Shown here piece after piece: positions 15,437 to 23,381 of a DNA stretch of 41,358 nucleotides. Source of the DNA: Alphaproteobacteria bacterium (lineage in GTDB: Bacteria; Pseudomonadota; Alphaproteobacteria; UBA8366; Aestuariispiraceae); assembly GCA_006844765.1 (NCBI GenBank), contig SPJV01000126.1, positions 1 to 41,358 on the forward strand. The letters are read 5' to 3'. The notes under the pieces were generated by a model. The model was not told the DNA's origin, made no database searches, and was given only the letters and a program-made list of their open reading frames with translations. Each line of letters begins with the position of its first letter. Within the stretch, counting starts at the first letter, position 1. A program made the position numbers and the translations under genes.

Positions 15437-16579
15437 ATGAGCGATGAAACAGAAGAAGTCCGGATCCACCGTGGTTTGAAAGGCGTCTATTTCGAACGCT
15501 CTGCTGTCAGTTTCATCGATGGCAAGGCGGGATATCTCAGCTATCGCGGCTATTCGATCCACGATCTGGCCGCCCATTCCAGCTTTGAAGAGACCGCCTA
15601 TCTGCTGATGTATGGCGAATTGCCAACAGCCGAAGAACTTGGGAAATTCGATGCCTCCCTGAAAGCAGCGCGGCAGCTGCCCACCCCGGTCCTCGACCTG
15701 CTGGACGCGATGAAAGATGCGCATCCTATGGAAGTCATGCGCACGGCGGTTTCAATGCTCGGCAGCTTCGATCCGGATTTGGCGGATGACAGCCCGGAGG
15801 CGGTTCTGCGCAAGGGCGTGCGGTTGACCTCCCAAGCGCCGATGATCGTCGCCGCGCATGAGCGGATTAGGAACGGCCTTGATCCCGTAACGCCGAATCC
15901 GAATAACGGGCATGCCGCGAACTTCCTGCATCTGTTAACCGGCGAAGCCCCCAGTGCCGACGCCGCCAAGCTGATGGACACGGATTTCATCCTGCATGCG
16001 GAACATGGCTCCAACGCCTCTGCCTTCACCGCACGGGTGGTGATCGGCACAGAGGCCAATCTGCATGCTGCTGTTACCGCCGGAATAGCAGCCCTTTCCG
16101 GCCCGGCCCATGGCGGTGCTGCTGAAGATGTCATGAAAATGGCGCTGGAGATTGGGGAGCCCGCCAATGCCGCCGACTATGTCAAAACCAGGCGCAAGAA
16201 CCGCGAGCCCGTGACCGGCTTCGGCCACCGGGTCTATCGGGCAGAGGACCCGCGCGCCCGGCATATGCGTGATGGCGTCGAAAAGCTCTCCAAAGAAATG
16301 GGTGAGCCGAAATGGTTCGAAATCCTGCAAGCCGTCGTCAACGCCATGCAGCCCTATAGCCGCCACGGTGTGAATGTGAATGTCGATTTCTATTCAGGTG
16401 TAATCTACTACCTGCACAAGATCCCCCACGACCTCTTCGTCCCCATATTCTCCATCGGCCGCGTCCCCGGCTGGACCGTCCAGGCGATTGAGCAGAAGGC
16501 GAATAATATTCTCATTCGCCCATTAACCCTCTACAATGGAGAGGAACCACGGGATTACATCCCCATGCAAGACAGATAG
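15437..16579 (+). CDS. Citrate synthase / 2-methylcitrate synthase family
   Basis: Condenses acetyl-CoA with oxaloacetate (or propionyl-CoA in the methylcitrate variant). The product is 380 residues, the size of the shorter citrate synthases (CitZ/PrpC type) rather than the ~430-residue GltA. N-terminal GLKGVYFERSAVSFIDG and YLSYRGYSIHDLAAHSSFEETAYLL are family signatures. The catalytic residues are visible: His in GPAHGGAAEDVMKM, His in GFGHRVYRAEDPRA and Asp in VNVNVDFYSG. Absence of prpB or prpD nearby favours citrate synthase, but I cannot exclude methylcitrate synthase. It is divergent from pta and 12 bases upstream of a 2OG oxygenase gene. A decayed copy of its catalytic-Asp segment lies at 17511-17558. 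Confidence 0.92.
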   Translation: MSDETEEVRIHRGLKGVYFERSAVSFIDGKAGYLSYRGYSIHDLAAHSSFEETAYLLMYGELPTAEELGKFDASLKAARQLPTPVLDLLDAMKDAHPMEVMRTAVSMLGSFDPDLADDSPEAVLRKGVRLTSQAPMIVAAHERIRNGLDPVTPNPNNGHAANFLHLLTGEAPSADAAKLMDTDFILHAEHGSNASAFTARVVIGTEANLHAAVTAGIAALSGPAHGGAAEDVMKMALEIGEPANAADYVKTRRKNREPVTGFGHRVYRAEDPRARHMRDGVEKLSKEMGEPKWFEILQAVVNAMQPYSRHGVNVNVDFYSGVIYYLHKIPHDLFVPIFSIGRVPGWTVQAIEQKANNILIRPLTLYNGEEPRDYIPMQDR

Positions 16580-16591
16580 GCACCACCTCAC

Positions 16592-17455
16592 ATGTTCGAT
16601 CCACGCGCACCAGAAAATCTCGTCGATTTAGAGAGATACCCGGTCGACGATCCGGACTCTCCAAAGGCGGAGTTGGTGTTGGAGCGACTGCGCGACGGTC
16701 TAGCGCGGGATGGCGCAGTTTCTCTTCCCGGCTTTTTGAAACCCGATGGCTTGTCGTTATTGGCCGATGAGGGAAATGCGTTGTCCCCACTTGCCTATAC
16801 CGGCCCGACGGAGGCGAGCCCCTATTTCTTCAATTACGACCTCGCCCAGTCGAATGATCCCGATCACCCGGTTCGGCGTAGAAACACGCGGCGACTGGCG
16901 CAGGTTGCAACTGATCTGATCCCGCGTGAATCCGGCCTTTGGCGACTTTTTCAATGGCCTGCGATCCCAGCCTTCCTCGCCAAGGCGCTTGGTTATCCGG
17001 CGCTTTACCCCGCGGCAGATCGCTATCAATCGCTCAATATCTCCGTTATGGAAGAAGGTGGCCGCCAACAATGGCACTTTGATTCCAGCCCTTTCGTCAC
17101 AACCCTTCTATTACAAGCGCCACAGGCCGGTGGGGATTTTGAGTACGTCCCCAACCTGCGCGAGGATGAGAACGAGCATTTCGATGAAGTTCGCCGCGTC
17201 ATGGACGGCGATACCAATCGCATCCGCCGCATCGCTATCGAACCCGGAATGCTGAATCTGTTCAAGGGGCACTATTCCATGCATCAGGTTACCCCCGTCG
17301 TCGGTCAAAAACGCCGCATCCAAAGCATCCTCGCCTACCGAGACGCCCCAGACCAACACGGCAGCCTTAAATCCAGCATCCTGCACTACGGCCCCAGGGT
17401 CGCGATCAAAGAAGGTCTCAGCCCAACTGAACGGGACATACTGCTGGCCGGATAA
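16592..17455 (+). CDS. 2-oxoglutarate/Fe(II)-dependent oxygenase (HalD/BesD-like family)
   Basis: The product is 287 residues. The double-stranded beta-helix core is marked by WHFDSSPFVTTLLLQ, giving the iron ligands His162 and Asp164, and by SMHQVTPVVGQKRRIQSILAY, giving the second His231 and the 2OG-binding Arg241/242. The stretch GGDFEYVPNLREDENEHFDEVRRV is reminiscent of the family annotated as HalD/BesD-type amino-acid halogenases. Those halogenases replace the iron-ligand Asp by Gly, whereas here Asp is kept, so hydroxylation is expected. It follows the citrate synthase gene by 12 bases and is very likely co-transcribed. The substrate is unknown; a free amino acid is a reasonable guess from the family resemblance only. 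Confidence 0.82.
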   Translation: MFDPRAPENLVDLERYPVDDPDSPKAELVLERLRDGLARDGAVSLPGFLKPDGLSLLADEGNALSPLAYTGPTEASPYFFNYDLAQSNDPDHPVRRRNTRRLAQVATDLIPRESGLWRLFQWPAIPAFLAKALGYPALYPAADRYQSLNISVMEEGGRQQWHFDSSPFVTTLLLQAPQAGGDFEYVPNLREDENEHFDEVRRVMDGDTNRIRRIAIEPGMLNLFKGHYSMHQVTPVVGQKRRIQSILAYRDAPDQHGSLKSSILHYGPRVAIKEGLSPTERDILLAG

Positions 17456-17510
17456 TTACAGCCCGCGCTAAAGGTCCAAAAACCGTCAACAGCTTTGGGG
17501 CAAACCTCGC

Positions 17511-17558
17511 CAGCCCTATAGCCGCTGCGGCGTGAACGTTGATTTCCAATCAGGCGGG
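17511..17558 (+). pseudogene. Relic of a citrate synthase 3' segment
   Basis: Sixteen codons read QPYSRCGVNVDFQSGG, aligning with QPYSRHGVNVNVDFYSG around the catalytic Asp of the intact gene (16349-16399). The first 15 bases are identical, two codons are missing, and several other differences fall at third codon positions. Sequence on either side no longer aligns. It appears to be what remains of a second, diverged citrate synthase copy. Confidence 0.6.
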
Positions 17559-17594
17559 GGAGACCTTCGCTGTTCGGCATAGCCCACCATAGCT

Positions 17595-17801
17595 CTAGTC
17601 CAACCTGCGTCGCTGTATTTCGCGGGTGTTTTCGATGGTGCGGTCGGTGTCTTGCCAGCCCTCTACGCGGTGTTGTTCCGGGGTCCTTGGCGGTGGCCGG
17701 TTTTTGTAGGTTTTGGGACGGGCGCAGGCGAATAGGAGGAGGCTTGCCGCGCCGGTCAGGGCGGCCCGTCGGGACAGGGGGCGTGGTGTCTTCATTCGCA
17801 T
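17595..17801 (-). CDS. Small predicted lipoprotein
   Basis: The product is about 68 residues from the ATG at 17801 (66 from the next ATG at 17795). The N-terminus has the form of a lipoprotein signal: basic residues (MKTPRPLSRRAALTG), a hydrophobic run ASLLLFAC and a Cys at the lipobox position (LFAC). The remaining ~44 residues (ARPKTYKNRPPPRTPEQHR...) are proline- and arginine-rich, without recognisable domain. SRRAALTG is faintly Tat-like. No convincing Shine-Dalgarno is seen. It lies between the citrate synthase relic and the ocd gene on the same strand as the latter, 64 bases after it. Family unknown. Confidence 0.55.
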   Translation of the reverse strand: MRMKTPRPLSRRAALTGAASLLLFACARPKTYKNRPPPRTPEQHRVEGWQDTDRTIENTREIQRRRLD

Positions 17802-17865
17802 GCGGCGATCATGCCGATGACCCGGAATGATTTCAACCCGCGCTGTCGTTGCCCTTAAAGCGGTC

Positions 17866-18891
17866 TTAAGCGAAGCGGAGTTGGGTGCCGAGGCCCTTGG
17901 CGCGGGCCTTTTCCAGGAATAGATGGCCGAGCGCGATGTCGGAGAGGCTGAGGCCGCGATGCCAGAACAGGATGGTCTCGTCATCATTCTCTCGCCCCGG
18001 TTTCAGGCCGGCGACGACCTGGCCCATCTCGGCATGCAGGGTTTCCTCACTCAGCTTACCGGTCTCGACATGGGCGCGCAGACTGCCGAGCTTACCGCCC
18101 TTGCACTGGCCCCAGTCATCCACCACCAGCTTCGACATGATGTCGGTCAGGGACAGCTCAACCGCGCTCATCGTGCCATAGGGGACGACGAAGGCACCGG
18201 GCTTGATCCAGTCGGTCTTGAGCATCGGTTGCGGGGCGGAAAGACGCGAGGCCTCCACCACGATATCGGCGCCGACGACACAGCTTTCCCAATCCGTTGT
18301 GGCGCGCACCGGTTTGCCCAGGTCTTGGGACAGGCGCTCGGCAAAGGGCTCATAGCTTTCCGGGCGGCGGGAATGCACGCGGATCTCATCAAAGTCGAAG
18401 AGGCTGTCGAGCAACCGCACATTCCAGTAGGCCGTCCCCCGCGCGCCAATATGGCCGAGGATTTTCGACCCCTTGCGCGCCAGATACTTGGCGCCAACCG
18501 CCGTCAGCGCCCCGGTCCGCATATCGGTGATGTCGGAAGCATCCAGGACCGCGACCGGCTGCCCTGTCTGCGGACAGAAGAGATTGAGCAACGCCATTTC
18601 GGAGCGCAGGCCGCGTGTGTAGTTATCGACATAGTCGCCAACAACCTTCACGCCTGCGAGACCGCCGCTTTCCGTCAGGGGCGAGCCGATATCGGCGATA
18701 TACCCCCGCAGGACATTGAAATGGCCGTTGAAGGCGGGGTTGGGCTCCAGATGGACGCGCGGTTCGATGACCGTGCCGCCCTGCCCCTGCGCGCGGAGGC
18801 CCGCTTCAATCGCCGCGATGACTTCCAGATCGTCGAGTTCCAACTGCGCGATATCCGGCCCGCCCAACCAGGTAATCCAGCTCTCACTCAT
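17866..18891 (-). CDS. Ornithine cyclodeaminase / mu-crystallin family protein
   Basis: The product is 341 residues. The family includes ornithine cyclodeaminase, alanine dehydrogenase and ketimine reductases, all NAD(P)-dependent. Seen are the N-terminal substrate domain with FNVLRGYIADIG and GLAGVKVVGDYVDNYTRGL, the LDASDITDMRTGALTAVGAKYLA segment typical of the family, and a Rossmann motif ILGHIGARGTAYWN with RVHSRRPES at the strand that selects the cofactor. Substrate specificity cannot be read from the sequence. Its ATG overlaps the ruvB stop by four bases (ATGA), so it is translationally coupled to the ruv operon, an unusual neighbour; ybgC-tolQ often follows ruvB in Alphaproteobacteria. 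Confidence 0.9.
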   Translation of the reverse strand: MSESWITWLGGPDIAQLELDDLEVIAAIEAGLRAQGQGGTVIEPRVHLEPNPAFNGHFNVLRGYIADIGSPLTESGGLAGVKVVGDYVDNYTRGLRSEMALLNLFCPQTGQPVAVLDASDITDMRTGALTAVGAKYLARKGSKILGHIGARGTAYWNVRLLDSLFDFDEIRVHSRRPESYEPFAERLSQDLGKPVRATTDWESCVVGADIVVEASRLSAPQPMLKTDWIKPGAFVVPYGTMSAVELSLTDIMSKLVVDDWGQCKGGKLGSLRAHVETGKLSEETLHAEMGQVVAGLKPGRENDDETILFWHRGLSLSDIALGHLFLEKARAKGLGTQLRFA

Positions 18892-19940
18892 GATGTCGCG
18901 TCCTCATCCGGTTCCAACATGTCAAACTGCGTGGGAATCTCCGTGGGCGCCTTGAGACCGATATAGGCCCAGCCTTGGCGGGCCAGCATCCGTCCGCGCG
19001 GGGTCCGCTGAACCAGCCCCTGCTGGATCAGGAAAGGCTCGACCACCTCTTCCAGCACATCCCGCTCATTCCCCAGCGCTGCCGCCAGGGTCTCTGCGCC
19101 CACCGGACCACCGCCATAATTCTCTGCAATGCAGTTCAGATAGCGCCGATCCATGCTGTCCAGGCCGCGCGCATCCACATCGAGCCGCAGTAGCGCTGAA
19201 TCCGCCGCCTTCGCATCGACAACCTCCACACCCATCACGCCGGAGATATCGCGCACCCGGCGTAGCAGGCGGTTGGCAACACGCGGCGTGCCCCGGCTGC
19301 GGCGTGCGACTTCACGGGCACCATCATCGGACATCACCATATCAAGCACCCGGGCGCCCCGACGCACGATCTCTGTCAGCTCTTCTTCGGTGTAGAAATT
19401 CATATGCAGCGGGATGCCAAACCGCTCCCGCAGTGGTGTGGTGATCAGGCCCGCGCGGGTTGTGGCGGCGACCAAGGTGAATGGCGGCAGGTCAATGCGA
19501 ACGGAACGCGCTGCAGGTCCCTCCCCAATGATCAGGTCGAGCTGGAAATCCTCCATCGCCGGATAGAGGATTTCCTCCACCGCCGGGCTCAGCCGATGAA
19601 TTTCGTCGATGAAGAGAACATCGCGTTCCTGAAGATTGGTCAGCAGCGCCGCCAGATCGCCAGCCTTGGCAATGACCGGGCCGGAGGTGGCGCGAAACCC
19701 AACACCTAATTCCCGGCTGACGATCTGCGCCAGCGTCGTCTTGCCCAGGCCTGGCGGGCCATAGAACAGGGTGTGGTCCATCGCCTCCCCCCGCTGACGC
19801 GCTGCCGTGACGAAGATGCCGAGATTTTCCTTAACCGCGCTCTGTCCGATGAATTCATCCAGGCTGAGCGGTCGAATGGTGGAATCCCGTTGGTCCTCAG
19901 GCCGTTCGTCGGGCGCGACCAGCCGTTCTTCATCGCTCAC
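18888..19940 (-). CDS. ruvB: Holliday junction branch migration helicase RuvB
   Basis: AAA+ motor that drives branch migration with RuvA. The product is 350 residues, the normal length. N-terminal IRPLSLDEFIGQ, Walker A GPPGLGKTTLAQ, Walker B FIDEIHRL, sensor TTRAGLITTPLRERFGI and the C-terminal winged helix with YLNCIAENYGGGPVGAETLAAAL and RTPRGR. Its ATG overlaps the ruvA stop (ATGA) and its own stop overlaps the ocd start, so translation is coupled along the operon. Confidence 0.98.
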   Translation of the reverse strand: MSDEERLVAPDERPEDQRDSTIRPLSLDEFIGQSAVKENLGIFVTAARQRGEAMDHTLFYGPPGLGKTTLAQIVSRELGVGFRATSGPVIAKAGDLAALLTNLQERDVLFIDEIHRLSPAVEEILYPAMEDFQLDLIIGEGPAARSVRIDLPPFTLVAATTRAGLITTPLRERFGIPLHMNFYTEEELTEIVRRGARVLDMVMSDDGAREVARRSRGTPRVANRLLRRVRDISGVMGVEVVDAKAADSALLRLDVDARGLDSMDRRYLNCIAENYGGGPVGAETLAAALGNERDVLEEVVEPFLIQQGLVQRTPRGRMLARQGWAYIGLKAPTEIPTQFDMLEPDEDATS

Positions 19941-20557
19941 CGGCCAAGCTCCCGAAGCGCATCGCGGATCAGAGCCGCTGTGCCCGCATCGGGGCCCAGG
20001 GCTTTCACTGCCTTGGCCACAGCCCCAAAGGCATCACTGCGCGAGTAACCGAGGTTGACGAGGGCGGAAACGGCATCTTCAGTTCCAGCCCCTGCGGCCA
20101 CTTGCGCCGGTGCGCCCGAAGCAGCACCCGCCGCCGCAACGGGACCAAGCGCCATGCCGCCAACCTTATCCTTCAATTCAGAAACGATGCGTGCGGCGAG
20201 CTTCGGCCCGACGCCATTCGCCCGCGCCACCAAGGCTTTATCCTGCGCGGCAATGGCTTGGGCTGCTTCTTCCGGCGATAGCACGGAGAGGATCGCGAGC
20301 CCTACCCGCGCGCCAACGCCCTGAACCGTGGTCAGAAGCCGGAACCAATCCCGCTCCGACAGCGTGGCGAAGCCGAAGAGATGGATGTGATCTTCCCGCA
20401 CATGGGTTTCGATTTCCAACGCGGTGGCTTCCCCCACAGCCGGCATGGCAGAAAGCGTGCGCGCGGAGCAAAAGACCAGATAGCCAACCCCACCGACATC
20501 GATGATGGCACTATCCTCCCCGACCCAATCGACCAATCCCTTTAGCCGCGCAATCAT
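19937..20557 (-). CDS. ruvA: Holliday junction DNA-binding protein RuvA
   Basis: Tetrameric junction-binding partner of RuvB. The product is 206 residues. Domain I starts MIARLKGLVDWVGEDSAIIDVGGVGYLV. The HhH region has FRLLTTVQGVGARVGLAILSVLSPEE and RANGVGPKLAARIVSELKDK. The RuvB-contacting domain III is at the end (DAVSALVNLGYSRSDAFGAVAKA). An alanine-rich linker (about residues 137-155) joins the domains. The ATG overlaps the ruvC stop and the stop overlaps the ruvB start. Confidence 0.97.
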   Translation of the reverse strand: MIARLKGLVDWVGEDSAIIDVGGVGYLVFCSARTLSAMPAVGEATALEIETHVREDHIHLFGFATLSERDWFRLLTTVQGVGARVGLAILSVLSPEEAAQAIAAQDKALVARANGVGPKLAARIVSELKDKVGGMALGPVAAAGAASGAPAQVAAGAGTEDAVSALVNLGYSRSDAFGAVAKAVKALGPDAGTAALIRDALRELGR

Positions 20558-21090
20558 CGACGCCCCCTGATCTTTCCGGCGCGCCCTATCGCGGCTGTTT
20601 GGTTCTGCGCCCAGGCGCGTCCTGTATCCGCGCGATTGCCGTGACAGATCGCGACGGCGAGCGCATCGGCAGCATCTTCACTTTCCGGCCGGGCGCCTGG
20701 TAACAAGGTGCGTACCATCATACCAATCTGATCCTTCGTCGCCGCACCGGTTCCGACCACGGCCTGTTTAACGCTCTTGGCAGAATATTCAGATACCGGC
20801 AGCCCGAAAAGCGACGGCACCAGCAGCACGACACCGCGCGCATGACCCAGCTTCAAGGTTGTGCCCGGGTTCTTGTTCAGGAAGGTCTCTTCGACCGCAG
20901 CCTCTTCCGGTTGGAAACGGTGGAGGATATGCATCAACTCATCATGCAGCGCTTTCAGACGGTCTGAGAGTTCCGCATTCGACGGCGGATGGACCGCGCC
21001 GCAATCAACAAAGCTCAATCGGCCCGCACTCATTTCGACCACGCCCCACCCGGTATGGCGAAGGCCAGGATCCAGGCCGATAATTCGCAT
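20554..21090 (-). CDS. ruvC: Crossover junction endodeoxyribonuclease RuvC
   Basis: Resolves Holliday junctions. The product is 178 residues from the ATG at 21090 (MRIIGLDPGLRHTGWG), the canonical start; a TTG nine bases upstream sits too close to the GGAGGG. The RNase H-fold acidic residues are visible: Asp7 in GLDPG, Glu in AVEETFLNKNPGTTLKLGHARG, and the C-terminal acidic pair in SEDAADALAVAICH. The last codons overlap the ruvA start. It lies 19 bases after yebC and is the second gene of the operon. Confidence 0.97.
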   Translation of the reverse strand: MRIIGLDPGLRHTGWGVVEMSAGRLSFVDCGAVHPPSNAELSDRLKALHDELMHILHRFQPEEAAVEETFLNKNPGTTLKLGHARGVVLLVPSLFGLPVSEYSAKSVKQAVVGTGAATKDQIGMMVRTLLPGARPESEDAADALAVAICHGNRADTGRAWAQNQTAAIGRAGKIRGRR

Positions 21091-21108
21091 GAGCGTCAAA
21101 ACCCTCCG

Positions 21109-21861
21109 CTATTCCGCGAGCCGTTCCATCACCTCATCGGGGATATCGAAATTGGCATAGACATTCTGGACGTCATCATTGTCATCCAAATTATCCATAA
21201 GTTTCAATATACTTGTAGCCGCGTCCTCAGACGCAACTTCCGTCAGCGTTTGCGGTTTCCAGATCAAGCCAGTCTCAGCCGCTTCACCAAAGCTCTCTTC
21301 CAGCGCTGCGGAGACATCATTCAGATCTTCCACTGCGCAGACGATCTCATGCCCGTCTTCGCTGGAGCTCACATCCTCTGCTCCGGCTTCAAGCGCTGCC
21401 TCAAAAACCGCATCCGCGTCACCGACTTCAGGTTTGTACTGAATGCGTCCGACGCGATCGAACATGAAGGAAACCGATCCGGTCTCTCCCATATTCCCGC
21501 CGCCTTTGGAGAAGATGGAGCGGATCTCGGCAGCAGACCGATTTCGGTTGTCGGTCATGACCTCAACAACAATCGCGATCCCGCCGGGCCCATAGCCCTC
21601 ATAACGGATTTCATCATAATCCGTGCCTTCGCCACCGCCGGCGCCTTTTTGAATCGCACGCTCGATATTGTCTTTCGGCATGCTTTGTCCACGCGCTGTC
21701 TGGATTGCAAGTCGCAGCCGCGCATTGGAATCAGGATCACCGCCGCCCATCTTGGCCGAGATCATGATTTCCTTACCAAGCCGTGCGAAAAGCTGAGCAC
21801 GCTTGCGATCCTGCGCGCCCTTCCGGTGCATGATGTTCTTAAATTTTGAGTGGCCCGCCAT
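21109..21861 (-). CDS. yebC: YebC/PmpR-family protein
   Basis: The product is 250 residues, standard for the family. The start MAGHSKFKNIMHRKGAQDRKR is nearly invariant in YebC proteins, followed by IMISAKMGGGDPDSNARLRLAI and KDNIERAIQKGAGG. The family has been described as DNA-binding regulators (PmpR) and, more recently, as factors that help ribosomes at proline-rich stretches. It heads the yebC-ruvC-ruvA-ruvB-ocd operon, a common alphaproteobacterial order. The promoter should lie in the following 390-bp intergenic stretch. Confidence 0.97.
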   Translation of the reverse strand: MAGHSKFKNIMHRKGAQDRKRAQLFARLGKEIMISAKMGGGDPDSNARLRLAIQTARGQSMPKDNIERAIQKGAGGGEGTDYDEIRYEGYGPGGIAIVVEVMTDNRNRSAAEIRSIFSKGGGNMGETGSVSFMFDRVGRIQYKPEVGDADAVFEAALEAGAEDVSSSEDGHEIVCAVEDLNDVSAALEESFGEAAETGLIWKPQTLTEVASEDAATSILKLMDNLDDNDDVQNVYANFDIPDEVMERLAE

Positions 21862-22251
21862 TCTGAAACTCCATCGACGCGACGCGAAGGAACGCGCTCT
21901 AAAACTGAGATCGTGATTAATGCCCGATTCGCAGAAGCTAGGCCCCTTTTAGGGCCACCTCGTTGCGCATCTGAGATATGTATAAAGAATTGATTAGGCG
22001 AGCGGGCAGAACCAAGCAAGCATGTTTCGCATAAACCATCCGCTACGATAGATGAACAAACCCAACTTTTTGAATTATAACCACTTTGTGTCCCCTTGAT
22101 CGGAGATGTTTTTATTTACAAAAGACACGAATTGTATTTCGATCCGACCACGCGTTGAATCAGGGGAAGCTAAAGCGGCTCGATACATGAGCTAAACTAG
22201 CTTGAGGGTGGATATAACAAACACCAACCAACGCAGAAACTAGGAAGCAAA
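21862..22251. other. 390-bp intergenic region between yebC and a response regulator (divergent)
   Basis: No gene is visible. It holds GGCCC-cttttaG-GGCC type symmetry at 21941-21956 and a perfect small inverted repeat AGCTA-aac-TAGCT at 22190-22202, 50 bases before the response regulator start. Part of it (about 22060-22140) is AT-rich. Promoters for both divergent genes must be here, but I found no convincing -35/-10 pair. Confidence 0.5.
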
Positions 22252-22791
22252 ATGCCGCTTAAACTAGATCGGCTTAATATCGCTGTTATTGAAGATAATC
22301 CTCATATGCGGATCCTGATCAGGGATATCCTGCATGGCTTCGGTGTCCGTGACATCTTGGAATGCAATGACGGGTCGACCGCAATGCAGGAATTGAAGCA
22401 TTGGTCGGCGGACATGGCATTCGTCGATTGGATGATGGAACCGTTGGACGGGCTCGATTTCGTTCGCCTTATCCGAACAGCATCAGACAGTCCTAATCCT
22501 TTTCTGCCCATCGTCATGCTGACGGGCCATACGGAACGCCATCGGATTATCGAAGCGCGCGATGCCGGTGTAAGTGAATTTTTGGCAAAGCCCGTTACAC
22601 CGCTGGGCATCTACAGCCGGATAAAAGCGATTATTGAAAATCCACGCCCCTATGTTCGGGTCGGTCGCTACATGGGTCCTTGCCGGCGCAGAAAAGTCGA
22701 AGATATGGTCGGTGAAGGTCGGCGCGAAGCTGATGATAACGGTGGCGGTGAAAGTTCCCAGAATGCTTCGGTGGAAGGTTCGGCGAATTAA
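22252..22791 (+). CDS. Single-domain response regulator (CheY-like) with disordered tail
   Basis: The product is 179 residues. The receiver domain is at about residues 8-130: acidic pair in AVIEDNPHMR, phospho-acceptor Asp59 in FVDWMMEPLDGLDF, Thr91 in VMLTGHT and Lys113 in FLAKPVTP, so all active residues are present. The last ~45 residues (VGRYMGPCRRRKVEDMVGEGRREAD..., then Gly/Ser/Asn-rich) look unstructured with a basic patch. There is no DNA-binding or enzymatic output domain. It is followed 74 bases later by an Hpt gene, and no histidine kinase lies nearby. The pair probably acts in a phosphorelay whose kinase is encoded elsewhere. Confidence 0.9.
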   Translation: MPLKLDRLNIAVIEDNPHMRILIRDILHGFGVRDILECNDGSTAMQELKHWSADMAFVDWMMEPLDGLDFVRLIRTASDSPNPFLPIVMLTGHTERHRIIEARDAGVSEFLAKPVTPLGIYSRIKAIIENPRPYVRVGRYMGPCRRRKVEDMVGEGRREADDNGGGESSQNASVEGSAN

Positions 22792-22865
22792 GCCTATGAT
22801 GGGTTAGCGAACCTTCGGGCTGACCGGATTTGCACTTACTAAAGTCTCAATGAAAGGGTATCGGC

Positions 22866-23381
22866 ATGGCCGACAATGAACAAAAACCCAAAGAAGGTGG
22901 TGCACCGGTACAGATGATCACGCCGCCACATCCGATCAAGGCGAAGGTTTCCGGCAGCGGCGGCCCCACTAAGGAGATGCTGGCAAAGGCAGAAGCAGCG
23001 ATTACCAAGATGTCGGATGACTATCCGGTCTGGGCGGTGAAGGATGTGGAGAAACTGGGGGACTTGATTAAAGCTGTCGATCCTGCGGCAGAAGATGCCG
23101 ATGATCAGCTTCAGGCCTGTTTCCGAATGGCCCATGACATGCGCGGACAAGGCGGCAGTTTCGGCTATCCGCTCATGACCCGGATCGCGAATTCCCTCTG
23201 CCGCTTTATTGAATCTATTCCGAAGTTGGATACTGGTGCTCTCGCGATTTGCAGTGCGCATGTTGATGCGATGCATGCCGTGATCGGCCACAGGGTCAGC
23301 GGATCAGGCGGCGAAATCGGTGGTCAAATAGCAGCAGGTCTCGAAACCGCCGTGCAGAAATACATGAAGCAGGCAGGGTAG
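22866..23381 (+). CDS. Hpt-like histidine phosphotransfer protein
   Basis: The product is 171 residues. An Hpt four-helix-bundle core is suggested by FRMAHDMRGQGGSFGYPLMTRIANSLCRFIE, where His90 in AHDMRGQGG is the likely phosphorylated histidine (HxxKG-type motif with Arg for Lys). The N-terminal 45 residues are low-complexity, with Pro/Lys/Gly. The C-terminus GQIAAGLETAVQKYMKQAG forms a final helix. It follows a single-domain response regulator, supporting a phosphorelay role. Its last 19 codons have a diverged second copy at 24236-24295, beyond an AT-rich insertion. Confidence 0.8.
   Translation: MADNEQKPKEGGAPVQMITPPHPIKAKVSGSGGPTKEMLAKAEAAITKMSDDYPVWAVKDVEKLGDLIKAVDPAAEDADDQLQACFRMAHDMRGQGGSFGYPLMTRIANSLCRFIESIPKLDTGALAICSAHVDAMHAVIGHRVSGSGGEIGGQIAAGLETAVQKYMKQAG

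Noticed and set aside
17923..18966. Long plus-strand open frame opposite ocd
   Set aside because: It mirrors the well-supported ocd gene, lacks recognisable domains and is expected from GC-rich codon bias.
20989..21849. Plus-strand open frame opposite ruvC and yebC
   Set aside because: It is antisense to two highly conserved genes and has no recognisable protein motif.
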